Source: Modicisalibacter ilicicola DSM 19980 | Lineage (GTDB): Bacteria; Pseudomonadota; Gammaproteobacteria; Pseudomonadales; Halomonadaceae | Reading direction: 5' to 3' | DNA length: 64,000 nt | Assembly (NCBI RefSeq): GCF_900128925.1 | Contig: NZ_FQUJ01000004.1 | Location: 288,387 to 352,386, forward strand | Part shown: piece by piece, positions 1 to 8,193 of the stretch | Position numbering within the stretch: position 1 is the first letter of the stretch | Layout of the letters: every line of letters begins with the position of its first letter | Made by a program: the position numbers and the translations under genes | Notes under the pieces: generated by a model | Seen by the model: only the letters and a program-made list of their open reading frames with translations | Told to the model about the DNA's origin: nothing | Databases searched by the model: none

Positions 1-2
1 GC

Positions 3-1574
3 TTTCAGGTGCTGGAGCAACTGGAAAGTCATTTCGCCGAACAGATGCCTCCGGTGATCGTGCTCACCGCCCAGATCGACGATCAGACCCGCCTGCGTGC
101 CCTGAGCATGGGCGTCAGGGACTTTCTGGGCAAGCCCTTGAGGCACGACGAGGTGATCCAGAGGCTGAATAACGTGCTTGCCGTGCAGCACCGTTATCAG
201 GTGCGCGATCGCCAGGCCGACGAGCTCGAGCTAATGGTGGCCGAGCGTACCCGCCAGCTGGAGTACCAGTCGCGTACCGATCCCATTACCGGCTTGCCCA
301 ACCGCCGTGCCCTGCTGCAGCACCTCGACGCCCTTGCCCGGGCGGGGCGCTCGATAGGACTCTTGTTCATCGCCCTCGACAGCCTGGACGATATCGTTCG
401 TCTGCATGGCTACGGCGTGACCGAGACCCTGCTGTGGGGGCTGGGGGACTCGCTCGAGGAGCAGCTCGACGCGTCCCACTATCTCGGGCTGTGGGCCGGA
501 AGCGAACTGCTGATCGTCTGGGCCGATGCCACGGACCTCGCCTCCCTGGAGCGCCTGGCCCTGGTGGTTCACGAGCACATCCAGACCAATCATCATGTCG
601 GCGACCTGCTGCTCCCCCTCAAGGCGCGCATCGGCGTGCACTTCGCCCAGGGAGGCGAGCCCGAGCGTCTCGTGCAGATGGCGGCGCTGGCGCTGCCGCT
701 CCCCCAGCGGGACAATCGGCATATCCAGAGCTATACGCGGGGCCTGGAGGCCGCGCAGCAGAAGCACCTTTCCCTGCAACAGGCGCTGCACGGTGCGGTA
801 CTGCGCGGAGAGTTCTCGCTGACCTACCAGCCCAAGGTGTCCTTGGTGGATGGCCGCGTCCAGGGCGTCGAAGCCCTGCTGCGCTGGTACCATCCCAATC
901 TCGGCTGGGTGCCCCCGGAAGAGTTCGTTCCGCTGGCAGAGGCCAGCGGCGATATCCTGGCCATCGGAGCCTGGGCCCTCGAGGCCGCCATCCGTCAAGC
1001 TGCCCAGTGGTACGCCGAGGGCCGCATCGCCGACGAGTTCGATGTCGCGATCAATGTCGCGGCCCGGCAGCTGTCCCAGAAGAACTTTGCCGAGCGCCTG
1101 CTGTCGCTACTTGTCGATCATCGGCTTCCCTGCCAGCACCTCTCCCTGGAAGTCACGGAATCCGACCTGATGGTCGATGTCGAGACGGCCCGGACGCAGT
1201 TGACGTTGCTGTCGCGTGCCGGCATTCGCATCGCCATCGATGATTTCGGAACCGGCTACTCCTCCCTGGCCTATCTGAAGGCCCTGCCGGTGTCGGTCCT
1301 CAAGATCGACCGCGCCTTCGTCGATGGGCTGGCCGACAATCCCGAAGACCAGCGTCTGGTCAGGATGATCATCGCCCTGGCACACGGCTGCGGCTGCCTG
1401 GCGGTGGCCGAAGGCATCGAGTCCCGGGATCAGGCCAAGTTGCTCAAGGGCCTGGGCTGTGACGTGGGTCAGGGATACCTCTATTCCGCCCCGCTCACCG
1501 CGGACGAGCTGGTTGCCTTGTGTCGCGAAGCAGAACCTGGCCTTGCGAACTTGCGTGCGTGTCTGGATCCTTGA
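3..1574 (+). CDS. Receiver-GGDEF-EAL signalling protein, 5' truncated
   Basis: This is the C-terminal part of a cyclic-di-GMP signalling protein; the first in-frame codons lie at the window edge, so the real start and the phosphoacceptor Asp are upstream. The visible part opens with the end of a CheY-like receiver (VIVLTA, then GKPL with the conserved Lys near residue 42 counted from position 9). A short coiled coil (AERTRQLE) leads into a GGDEF domain (DPITGLPNRRAL). The catalytic GGDEF motif is replaced by AGSEL near residue 164, so diguanylate cyclase activity is unlikely. The EAL domain looks intact: EALLRW, INVAARQL, EVTESDLM, IDDFGTGYSSL, KID and VAEGIES supply the usual metal and substrate ligands. 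I infer a phosphorylation-controlled c-di-GMP phosphodiesterase. It is convergent with the TRAP operon and separated from it by a terminator. Confidence 0.9.
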   Translation, partial: FQVLEQLESHFAEQMPPVIVLTAQIDDQTRLRALSMGVRDFLGKPLRHDEVIQRLNNVLAVQHRYQVRDRQADELELMVAERTRQLEYQSRTDPITGLPNRRALLQHLDALARAGRSIGLLFIALDSLDDIVRLHGYGVTETLLWGLGDSLEEQLDASHYLGLWAGSELLIVWADATDLASLERLALVVHEHIQTNHHVGDLLLPLKARIGVHFAQGGEPERLVQMAALALPLPQRDNRHIQSYTRGLEAAQQKHLSLQQALHGAVLRGEFSLTYQPKVSLVDGRVQGVEALLRWYHPNLGWVPPEEFVPLAEASGDILAIGAWALEAAIRQAAQWYAEGRIADEFDVAINVAARQLSQKNFAERLLSLLVDHRLPCQHLSLEVTESDLMVDVETARTQLTLLSRAGIRIAIDDFGTGYSSLAYLKALPVSVLKIDRAFVDGLADNPEDQRLVRMIIALAHGCGCLAVAEGIESRDQAKLLKGLGCDVGQGYLYSAPLTADELVALCREAEPGLANLRACLDP

Positions 1575-1592
1575 ACAGGAAACCCGACATCG

Positions 1593-1632
1593 AAAAACCC
1601 CCGCCCGATTCACGGCAGCGAATCGGGCGGGG
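1593..1632 (-). terminator. Rho-independent terminator of the TRAP operon
   Basis: A perfect 13-bp stem (1599-1611 with 1620-1632, arm CCCCGCCCGATTC) is preceded on the plus strand by five A residues. Read on the minus strand it is a GC-rich hairpin followed by a U run, just after the stop of the DctQM gene. It may also stop plus-strand transcripts from the EAL gene, but the U tract is poor in that direction. Confidence 0.8.
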
Positions 1633-1653
1633 CTTCGTCATGCCGGCGTATCG

Positions 1654-3852
1654 CTAGCGATAGACCAGGTTGGGCAGGTAGGTGATCAGCGCCGGGAAGA
1701 GGATCACCAGCAGCAGACCGAGCGCCTGGATGCCCAGGAAGGGCAGCGACGACTTGAAGATCTGCGCCATGGTGATGTGCGGCGGGCACACACCCTTGAT
1801 GTAGAAGAGCGCATAGCCGAACGGGGGGCTCAGGAACGACATCTGCATGTTGACCAGATAGATGACGCCGAACCACAGCGAGACGTTGGCCGCGTCGACC
1901 CCGGGCAGCCCGAACAGGCCGTCGAAGGAGAGCGGCTGGATCAGCGGCACGAAGATCGGCACCGCCAGCAGCAGAATGCCTACCCAGTCGAGGAACATGC
2001 CCAGGGCCACCAGCAGCACCATCATCACCATCAGCACCCCGTAAGGACCGAGGCCGGCACCGGAGATCAACTCCTGCACGAACTCCTGTCCGCCCTGGAG
2101 GATGTAGAAGCCGACGAAGATGGTGGCGCCGAAGATGATCCACATCACCATGGCCGTGGCTACCAGGGTGGTCATGCACGCCGCGTGCAGGTTGGGCCAG
2201 GTCAGGCGTCCGTGCATGGCGGAGACGATCAGCGCGCCGAAGGTGCCGATGCCGGCGGCCTCCACCGGGGTGGCCAGGCCGGTGAAGATCACCCCCAGCA
2301 CCACGATCACCAGGATGATCGGTGCCAGCATGTTGCGCAGCAGCCGCAGCTTCTCCCTGGTGCTGACGCGATCTTCCACCGGTAACGGCGGGGCCGCCTT
2401 GGGATTGATGGCGCCGCGCAGCCAGCAGTAGAACCCATACATGGCGGCCAGCAGCAGGCCGGGAATCAACGAGCCGAGATAGAGCTCGCCCACCGACTGC
2501 TGGGCGACCACACCATAGATGATCGCCAGGATCGACGGCGGGATCAGGATGCCCAGGGTACCCCCGGCCATGATCGAGCCGATGGCGATCTCGGGATCAT
2601 AGTGGCGCTTGAGCATCGCCGGCAGGGCGATCAGGCCCATGGTTACCACGGCGGCGCCGATCACCCCGACCATGGCCGCCAGCAGGGTCGAGGCGACTAC
2701 CGTGGCGATGGCCAGGCCGGCCTTGAGTCCGCCCATCCACTTGTAGACGGTGTCGAACAACTCCTCGATCAACCCGGCCTTTTCCAGTACCGCCGCCATG
2801 AAAATGAACAACGGGATCGCCGACAACTGATAGTTGGTCATCATCGGGAAGATGCGCGAGGGGATCAGGTTGAGCATGAACTGATCACCGACCAGGTACA
2901 GGAACACCACGCCGAGACCGCCGGTGACGAAGGCCAGCGGCAGGCCGGCCACCAGCACCAGCATCAGGGTGCCGAACATCAGGGCGGTCAGGGTGCCGAT
3001 GCTGACGTTGGCCAGACTGTTCTCGATGCTCAGCGGGAAGCTCTCGTAGTCGTTGACCACCACGTTGACGACTTCATGCAAGGCATAGAGCGCGAGTACG
3101 ATGCCCAGCAGCACGAGCAGCCAGGCGAAGGTCGAGCTCCCTTCGTGACGGGCTCGGGCATGACCGAAGGCCTGGATGTCCTTGATGAGCTGGGCGATGC
3201 CTTGCAGCAGCAACAGGACGCCACCCAGCACCAGGGTGAACTTGACCGGGTAGTACTGCACCGACCACTCGGTGAAGGAGGTCTCGTTGGCGTAGCCCTG
3301 GCCGAAGAAGAAGATTTCCTGATTGACCGACTGAGAAAAGAACGTCCAGCCGGTGGTGATCAACGCCACGGTGAAGATGAAGAAGAACACCGAGGTCATG
3401 ATGTCCAGTGCAGCCTTGGTCAGCGGCTTGGCGCGCACATAGAGGATATCCACGCGCACATGCCCCCCCTCGCGCAGGGCGAAGGCGCCGGCCAGCAGGT
3501 ACTGCATGCCGAACATCAGGAACATGGATTCATGCGCCCAGTTGGTCGGCGAATTGAGGGCGTAACGCACGAAGACTTCGTAGCAATAGACAAGCGGTGC
3601 GATCAGCGACCAGTAGGCGACGTAGCGCCCGGTAAAGCCGGAGACCTTGTCGATGACTCGGGTCAGAGCATTGCCGGGGGGGTGGTAGTCGGTGTCTTGT
3701 TCAGCGGCGGGGGCACCGCCAGTCGTCGCACCGCTGACCGTGCCGCCGCGGCGAAAGCTGCGATCCACGAACAGCATCACCACCAGCGGCAGTACCAGCA
3801 GTACCGACCAGTAGAACCAGTGGGGCAAAACAAAATTGATCTGAAGATCCAT
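1654..3852 (-). CDS. TRAP transporter, fused small and large membrane subunits (DctQM)
   Basis: This 732-residue inner-membrane protein combines both integral subunits of a TRAP transporter. Residues about 1-230 form the DctQ-like small subunit, with four or so membrane segments after an N-terminal hydrophobic segment and a polar linker. From about residue 280 the sequence is DctM-like (VLVAGLPLAFVTGGLG, IAIGSIMAGGTLGILIPPSI, LGMFLDWVGILLLAVPIFVPL), the Na+-coupled permease of the ion-transporter superfamily. Fused QM proteins are known in the TRAP family, including some for 2-oxoacids and sialic acid. The partner binding protein is encoded just upstream at 3981-5147, with a strong hairpin in the gap. 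Substrate is not readable from the sequence; an organic acid is the usual case. The gene ends at a clear terminator. Confidence 0.93.
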   Translation of the reverse strand: MDLQINFVLPHWFYWSVLLVLPLVVMLFVDRSFRRGGTVSGATTGGAPAAEQDTDYHPPGNALTRVIDKVSGFTGRYVAYWSLIAPLVYCYEVFVRYALNSPTNWAHESMFLMFGMQYLLAGAFALREGGHVRVDILYVRAKPLTKAALDIMTSVFFFIFTVALITTGWTFFSQSVNQEIFFFGQGYANETSFTEWSVQYYPVKFTLVLGGVLLLLQGIAQLIKDIQAFGHARARHEGSSTFAWLLVLLGIVLALYALHEVVNVVVNDYESFPLSIENSLANVSIGTLTALMFGTLMLVLVAGLPLAFVTGGLGVVFLYLVGDQFMLNLIPSRIFPMMTNYQLSAIPLFIFMAAVLEKAGLIEELFDTVYKWMGGLKAGLAIATVVASTLLAAMVGVIGAAVVTMGLIALPAMLKRHYDPEIAIGSIMAGGTLGILIPPSILAIIYGVVAQQSVGELYLGSLIPGLLLAAMYGFYCWLRGAINPKAAPPLPVEDRVSTREKLRLLRNMLAPIILVIVVLGVIFTGLATPVEAAGIGTFGALIVSAMHGRLTWPNLHAACMTTLVATAMVMWIIFGATIFVGFYILQGGQEFVQELISGAGLGPYGVLMVMMVLLVALGMFLDWVGILLLAVPIFVPLIQPLSFDGLFGLPGVDAANVSLWFGVIYLVNMQMSFLSPPFGYALFYIKGVCPPHITMAQIFKSSLPFLGIQALGLLLVILFPALITYLPNLVYR

Positions 3853-3931
3853 GAACGTTCTCTCGTCAGCACGGCATCAGGGAGGCCGGTCGCTGCTTGT
3901 ACTGTTTTTCTGTTGGTCAGGGAAAGCCGAA

Positions 3932-3960
3932 CCCGCGCACCGGAACAAGAGGTGCGCGGG
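3932..3960 (-). other. Intercistronic hairpin between dctP and dctQM
   Basis: A perfect 10-bp stem (CCCGCGCACC at 3932-3941 pairs with GGTGCGCGGG at 3951-3960, 9-nt loop) sits between the binding-protein gene and the permease gene. No U run follows it on the minus strand, so it is more likely an mRNA-stabilising or attenuating hairpin than a full terminator. This would give more binding protein than permease, as is common in such operons. Confidence 0.65.
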
Positions 3961-3980
3961 CCTTTCTTCGGTATGGCGTG

Positions 3981-5147
3981 TCAGTCGTCCAGCGAGTAGC
4001 CCTGGAGGTCCTCTTCGGTCACCAGGGCGATGGCCGGGTCCTGCATGGTCTTGAGGTGGGCGCGGAAGAGCCGGGTGGCGTCCGGATCCTTCTTGGCCCA
4101 CTTGAACCACAGCGGGATCGCCGCCTTGCGAAAGCGCGAGGCATCCTCCTCGGAGAGATGGATGATCTCGATACCCTTCTCTTCGTACTTGGGCCAGGCC
4201 TCGGCGTTGGCCTGCTGGATCGCGGCATAGTGCTCGCGGGAGTAGGCGGCCACCAGATCGTGCATCAGATCCTGGGTCTCGGGCGACATGCGCTCATAGA
4301 CGCGCCGATTGACCGCGATGTCCATGAGGTCGACGGCCTGGTGCAGGCAGGGTGTGGAGGGTGGGCCCATGATGATGTACTTGGCCACCTGCCAGAAGCC
4401 CAGCTCGTAGTTCACCGCCGCGCCGGTGTAGTCGGCGGCATCGATGGTGCCCTTCTCGAGCGCCGGATAGACCTCGGAGCCCGGAAGCAGCGTGGTACGC
4501 GCACCGATCGAGGCGAAGGTCTCGGCGACGATGCCTCCTGGCATGCGGATCTTGACGCCCTTGAAGTCGTCGAAGCTGCGCAGCGGCACCTTGGAGTGGA
4601 TCAGGTTGAGGTCATGGTGCACATGGCCCAGGAATTCCAGTCCCTGCTTGCGGTACAGATCCTTGGCGATCTCGAAGCCGCCATAGGCGCCGAACATCAC
4701 GTCCCACTGGTGGGGCACCGACAGCCCCATGGGGTAGGCGGTCAGGAACACCCCGGCAGGCATCTTGCCGGGCCAATAGACGGTAAACCAGTTCTGGCCC
4801 TCGAGAACGCCGTTGCGAACCGCATCGGCGACCTCGAAGGCCCCCGCCACGGCGCCGGCGGGGAACGGCTCGATGGTCACCTCCCCGGCGGTGAGCTCCT
4901 TGACACTGTTGGCCCAGGTCTCGAAGGTCTTGTAGCCGGTCGTTCCCGGTTGCCAGGAGGACTGCATCCGGATGCGGATGCCCGCCTGGGCCTGGGCGTT
5001 GCCGATCCAGGGGGCCGCGACGGCCGCCGCGGATCCTACGGCAGCGGCCTTGAGGAAGTTGCGACGACCGTTCGATTGGCCGGTGGCGTTCGTGCTGGAA
5101 TCGGTATGAGAAGGGGTGATGGACGATTGTTGCTGTTCTTTTTGCAT
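3981..5147 (-). CDS. TRAP transporter periplasmic substrate-binding protein (DctP family), Tat-exported
   Basis: This 388-residue solute-binding protein captures the TRAP substrate in the periplasm and passes it to the DctQM permease encoded downstream. The N-terminus has a long polar lead, a twin-arginine motif (GRRNFLKAAA near residue 27) and an Ala-rich hydrophobic stretch ending WIGNAQAQA, so folded export by Tat is expected. The mature part has DctP/TakP-type features (FKGVKIRMPGG with the ligand-carboxylate Arg, TLLPGSEVYPALEKGTIDAADYTG). Among DctP proteins this pattern is closest in my recognition to the 2-oxoacid/TakP branch, but I would not name a ligand. AGGAG lies 7 nt before the ATG. 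A FadR-type operator candidate lies upstream at 5604-5614, beside the GntR gene. Confidence 0.93.
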   Translation of the reverse strand: MQKEQQQSSITPSHTDSSTNATGQSNGRRNFLKAAAVGSAAAVAAPWIGNAQAQAGIRIRMQSSWQPGTTGYKTFETWANSVKELTAGEVTIEPFPAGAVAGAFEVADAVRNGVLEGQNWFTVYWPGKMPAGVFLTAYPMGLSVPHQWDVMFGAYGGFEIAKDLYRKQGLEFLGHVHHDLNLIHSKVPLRSFDDFKGVKIRMPGGIVAETFASIGARTTLLPGSEVYPALEKGTIDAADYTGAAVNYELGFWQVAKYIIMGPPSTPCLHQAVDLMDIAVNRRVYERMSPETQDLMHDLVAAYSREHYAAIQQANAEAWPKYEEKGIEIIHLSEEDASRFRKAAIPLWFKWAKKDPDATRLFRAHLKTMQDPAIALVTEEDLQGYSLDD

Positions 5148-5213
5148 ACCATGTCTCCTGGGTTCAGGTTCGACTGCCTCGGCGTGGGCGAGGCAAGCTC
5201 TTGTTGTTATCCC

Positions 5214-5362
5214 TAAGGAATCACTGCATAAATGCCTACACGAACGAATTGCTGCGTTGCGCGGTGCTCGAAAACTCGCCTAACTCCATGTTATGTCTCG
5301 TTTTCTGCGCTCCGTGCGCCTTGCACTTCATTTCACTCGGCGATTTATTCAGCAATTTCCTA
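5214..5362. repeat. MITE-like inverted-repeat element, about 149 bp, full copy
   Basis: The ends are imperfect inverted repeats: TAAGGAATCACTGCATAAAT on the left and, read on the other strand from the right, TAGGAAATTGCTGAATAAAT (15 of 20 identical). Inner segments (GAAAAC and GTTTTC, GCGCGGTGC and CCGTGCGCC) can extend a long cruciform. There is no coding capacity. A 51-bp copy of the right end occurs at 33592-33642, so the sequence is repeated in this genome. The TA at the ends suggests mobilisation by a TA-targeting transposase (inference). Confidence 0.75.
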
Positions 5363-5603
5363 ATTCGCGTGCCGGACCGAAGCTTCGCCTTGTCGTATCA
5401 ACTGTTTTACAGCGGCATCAAGAGCGACGGGCTCCCCTGTCCGGGGTTGCCGAGATGCACGTCGGCGGCCCAAAAGCACGTTCAGGCTTACATTAACCGA
5501 GTTGCGTTGGCTTGCCATCGTGTTTCTCAACGCTAAGGATTGCTGCCGAAGCGCATTTTCGACAGCAAAATCCTCGTTGGCCGCATCATCGTTGACTTGC
5601 GGC

Positions 5604-5614
5604 TGGTCAGACCA
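5604..5614. promoter_or_regulatory. FadR-type GntR operator candidate TGGTCAGACCA
   Basis: TGGTC-A-GACCA is a perfect palindrome fitting the TGGTNNNACCA pattern bound by FadR-subfamily GntR regulators such as PdhR and LldR. It lies 130 bp from the 3' end of a FadR-type gntR gene and about 460 bp upstream of the TRAP binding-protein gene. This makes it a likely control site for the TRAP operon. Confidence 0.5.
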
Positions 5615-5743
5615 ATTGACCCGGCAATCAACTTTTCATACCAAAGCAGCATAGCGCTTCTGTGGCGCCGTGCACGCCTGCGCTATTGCCGCCGCCGAAT
5701 CGGCACCAGAAGTTGCCGGCACGTCTAGGCGTCGTGAAGCGGC

Positions 5744-6430
5744 TCATGCCTCTGAGGGACAAGCGCCTTTGGCGATTTGATGAGACAGGTGGATATGCAG
5801 TTCAAGCAATTCTCGAGCCTCGCCAGCGTGGCGCGCCAGGGCCAGAGTGACCAGCTCGGCGTGATGCTGGTCGAGGAGTTCCCGGGTAGCCGGATCACTC
5901 GGCGCCAGTCGACGATAGCGATCGAACTGATCGTGCAGTTGCTCGATGAAACGCAGCAGCCAGGGGGAGCCGCTAGGCGCCAGAAGGGTGCGATGAAAAT
6001 GTTGATGCGCCTGCTCCCAGCGTTCGATCTCGCCGGGTGTCTGATCGGCACGTCGCAATCGATGCTGCGCCGCCAACAGCTGTGATTCCCATTCCGCATC
6101 CCCCGCCTGAAACGCCTGGACCAGTGCCATGCATTCCAGTTGCGTGCGCAGATGCGCAATATCTGCAAGCTCCGAAGCGTCGAGAGTCGGTACCCGAAAG
6201 CCACGCTGATTGAGTTGCTCGAGCAAGCCGTACGCAGCAAGCCGGTTGAGTGCCTCGCGCAGTGGGCTCAGCCCCACCTGATAGCGGGATTTGAGAGCGC
6301 TGATGGCGAGTTTTTCCCCCGCCGTGAAACGCCCCCTGATCAGGTCTTGCTTGAGGGCATTGAAGACCTGGCTGGCGGCGGTGATGCCCGAAGCGCTATG
6401 AGTCTCTGCTAGCGGGTGGGACGTCGACAT
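5744..6430 (-). CDS. GntR-family transcriptional regulator (FadR/FCD subfamily)
   Basis: This 228-residue DNA-binding protein has an N-terminal winged helix (VFNALKQDLIRGRFTAGEKLAISALKSRYQVGLSPLREALNRLAAYGLL, about residues 20-70). A C-terminal all-helical FCD ligand-binding domain follows (about 90-220), with the metal-ligand type His residues (HQHFHRTLL, QHHAELVTLAL). Start chosen at the ATG reading MSTSHPLAE; upstream codons extend into the divergent promoter without protein-like character. It sits between the TRAP operon (same strand, downstream) and the ggt-like gene (divergent), so either could be its target. FCD regulators usually sense small organic acids, which fits the TRAP system. 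Confidence 0.9.
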   Translation of the reverse strand: MSTSHPLAETHSASGITAASQVFNALKQDLIRGRFTAGEKLAISALKSRYQVGLSPLREALNRLAAYGLLEQLNQRGFRVPTLDASELADIAHLRTQLECMALVQAFQAGDAEWESQLLAAQHRLRRADQTPGEIERWEQAHQHFHRTLLAPSGSPWLLRFIEQLHDQFDRYRRLAPSDPATRELLDQHHAELVTLALARHAGEARELLELHIHLSHQIAKGACPSEA

Positions 6431-6516
6431 GTCATAGACCTCGAAAACAGGCTTGCAGGTTACGTCGTCGATTGACGCTAGCCAAGTGGTTAAGCCATAG
6501 TCATTCCAGAAAATCG

Positions 6517-6531
6517 ATTTTTGCAAAAAAT
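6517..6531. promoter_or_regulatory. AT-rich near-palindrome in the gntR/ggt divergent promoter
   Basis: ATTTTT-GC-AAAAAAT lies between the divergently transcribed gntR (start 6430) and the gamma-glutamyltransferase gene (start 6560). It is symmetric and correctly placed for an operator or promoter element, but it does not fit the TGGTNNNACCA pattern. Assignment to the adjacent regulator is speculative. Confidence 0.3.
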
Positions 6532-6559
6532 ACCGATCATAACCAGCGCCGGAGTCGCC

Positions 6560-8191
6560 ATGCGTACCCCCTTCTCGGACAGCACTCCCTACCCGTCCCG
6601 CCGTAGCCCCATGTATGCCCGCGATGGCATGGTGGCCGCGTCCCAGCCCCATGCCAGTCAGATAGGGCGGGATATTCTCGCTCAGGGAGGCAACGCGGTG
6701 GATGCCGCTATCGCGACTGCAGCCGCCTTGACGGTGGTGGAGCCCACCGGTTGTGGCATCGGCGGGGATGCGTTTGCGCTGGTGTGGATTGCCGAGGACG
6801 AGCAGGGCAACGGCGAGTTGCATGGCCTCGACGCCAGCGGTGCTGCCCCGGCGTCACTGTCCCGGGAGGCGGTACGCGAGGCGGGCCATGAGAAGATGCC
6901 GCTGTACGGCTGGACACCCGTGACCGTACCGGGCACGCCGGCGGCCTGGGCAGAACTCTCGCGGCGCTTCGGCAAGCTCGATTTTGCCACCTTGCTGGCG
7001 CCGGCGATTCGTCTGGCCGACGAGGGCTTCGTGGTGTCACCGATGATCGCCAGCCTGTGGGCGCGAGACGAGGCGGTCTTTCGCCGGAATCTCTCCGGCG
7101 AGGCGACGCGCGGCTGGTTCGATACGTTTACCCCGAAAGGTCGAGCGCCCCGGGCCGGCACCTGGCATCGCTGCGTGGATCAGGCGCGGACGCTTGCCGC
7201 CATTGCCGAGACCCAGGCCGAGAGTTTCTATCGCGGCGAGTTGGCCGAGCGCATCGATGCATTCTCGCGACAGACCGGCGGCTACCTGCGCGGCTCGGAT
7301 CTAGCGACCTATCGGCCGGAATGGGTCACGCCGATATCGGCGCGCTATCGCGACGTCGAGCTGTGGGAAATTCCTCCCAGCGGGCAAGGCCTGGTGGCGC
7401 TCATGGCGCTGCGCCTGCTCGACGGCTATCCGCCGGCCCTTCGCGATGACCCCGAGGGCCTGCATCGCCAGCTCGAGGCCATGAAACTCGCCTTCACCGA
7501 TGGCCAGGCCTATATCACCGAGTCTCGCCACATGCGCCAGCGGGTCGAGGATCTGCTGAGCGATGCCTACATCGAAAAGCGCCGCGCCCTGATCGGCGAG
7601 CAGGCGATCGACCCGATTCCCGGCCAGCCCGCCGCCGGTGGCACGGTGTATCTCGCCACCGCCGATCGCGACGGCAACATGGTGTCCTTCATCCAGAGCA
7701 ACTATCACGGCTTCGGGTCCGGCGTGGTGGTTCCCGGCACCGGCATCGCCATGCAGAATCGCGGCCACGGGTTCAGCCTGGACCCTGATCACGACAACTG
7801 CCTGGCGCCGGGCAAGAAGACCTTTCACACCATCATTCCCGGATTTCTGACCCGGAACGGCAAGGCGCTGGGGCCCCTGGGCGTGATGGGCGGGTTCATG
7901 CAGCCCCAGGGGCATGTCCAGGTGGTGACGAACATGGTCGATGCGGGCCTCAACCCCCAGGCCGCCCTGGACGCGCCGCGCTGGCAGTGGATGGGGGGCA
8001 GGACCATCGGAATCGAGCATGCCTATCCTGCCTCGCTGGTGCGCGCCATGGCCGAGCGCGGACACCTCATGAAGGTGGAGCATGACAGTCGCGGTTTCGG
8101 GCGCGGGCAGGTCATCCTGCGCGACCCCGAGACCGGTATCTACTGCGGGGGAACCGAGCCGCGCACCGATGCCAATATCGCGGTGCTGTGA
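6560..8191 (+). CDS. Gamma-glutamyltransferase family protein, apparently cytoplasmic
   Basis: This is an Ntn-hydrolase of the GGT family, about 543 residues, which self-cleaves into large and small subunits and transfers or hydrolyses gamma-glutamyl or similar acyl groups. Family signals are ASQPHASQIGRDILAQGGNAVDAAIA near the N-terminus and GCGIGGDAF. The nucleophile region GGTVYLATADRDGN puts the predicted catalytic Thr near residue 362. The ATG at 6560 was chosen because GGAG lies 5 nt upstream; an earlier TTG is possible. There is no signal peptide, unlike classical periplasmic GGT, so this resembles the YwrD-like branch. It is followed after 2 nt by the CHR transporter pair, suggesting one operon and perhaps export or import of a processed product (inference). 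Confidence 0.88.
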   Translation: MRTPFSDSTPYPSRRSPMYARDGMVAASQPHASQIGRDILAQGGNAVDAAIATAAALTVVEPTGCGIGGDAFALVWIAEDEQGNGELHGLDASGAAPASLSREAVREAGHEKMPLYGWTPVTVPGTPAAWAELSRRFGKLDFATLLAPAIRLADEGFVVSPMIASLWARDEAVFRRNLSGEATRGWFDTFTPKGRAPRAGTWHRCVDQARTLAAIAETQAESFYRGELAERIDAFSRQTGGYLRGSDLATYRPEWVTPISARYRDVELWEIPPSGQGLVALMALRLLDGYPPALRDDPEGLHRQLEAMKLAFTDGQAYITESRHMRQRVEDLLSDAYIEKRRALIGEQAIDPIPGQPAAGGTVYLATADRDGNMVSFIQSNYHGFGSGVVVPGTGIAMQNRGHGFSLDPDHDNCLAPGKKTFHTIIPGFLTRNGKALGPLGVMGGFMQPQGHVQVVTNMVDAGLNPQAALDAPRWQWMGGRTIGIEHAYPASLVRAMAERGHLMKVEHDSRGFGRGQVILRDPETGIYCGGTEPRTDANIAVL

Positions 8192-8193
8192 CC

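Larger units (their letters stand above)
5148..5743. other. Long intergenic region with a MITE-like repeat and an operator candidate
   Basis: About 600 bp separate the start of the TRAP operon from the 3' end of the GntR gene. I find no convincing gene: the short open frames here lack ribosome binding sites and recognisable protein patterns. The region holds an imperfect inverted-repeat element (5214-5362) and an 11-bp perfect-arm palindrome (5604-5614). The TRAP promoter should be here, possibly upstream of the repeat, which would place the repeat in the 5' leader. Confidence 0.6.

Noticed and set aside
2602..3999. A 465-codon open frame antisense to the TRAP permease
   Set aside because: Its composition (His, Gln, Asp, Gly-rich, low complexity) is typical of the antisense of a hydrophobic membrane protein; no ribosome site or motif supports it.
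5201..5536. Open frame of 111 codons in the gap upstream of the TRAP operon
   Set aside because: It runs through the MITE-like repeat, has no ribosome site and no protein-like pattern.
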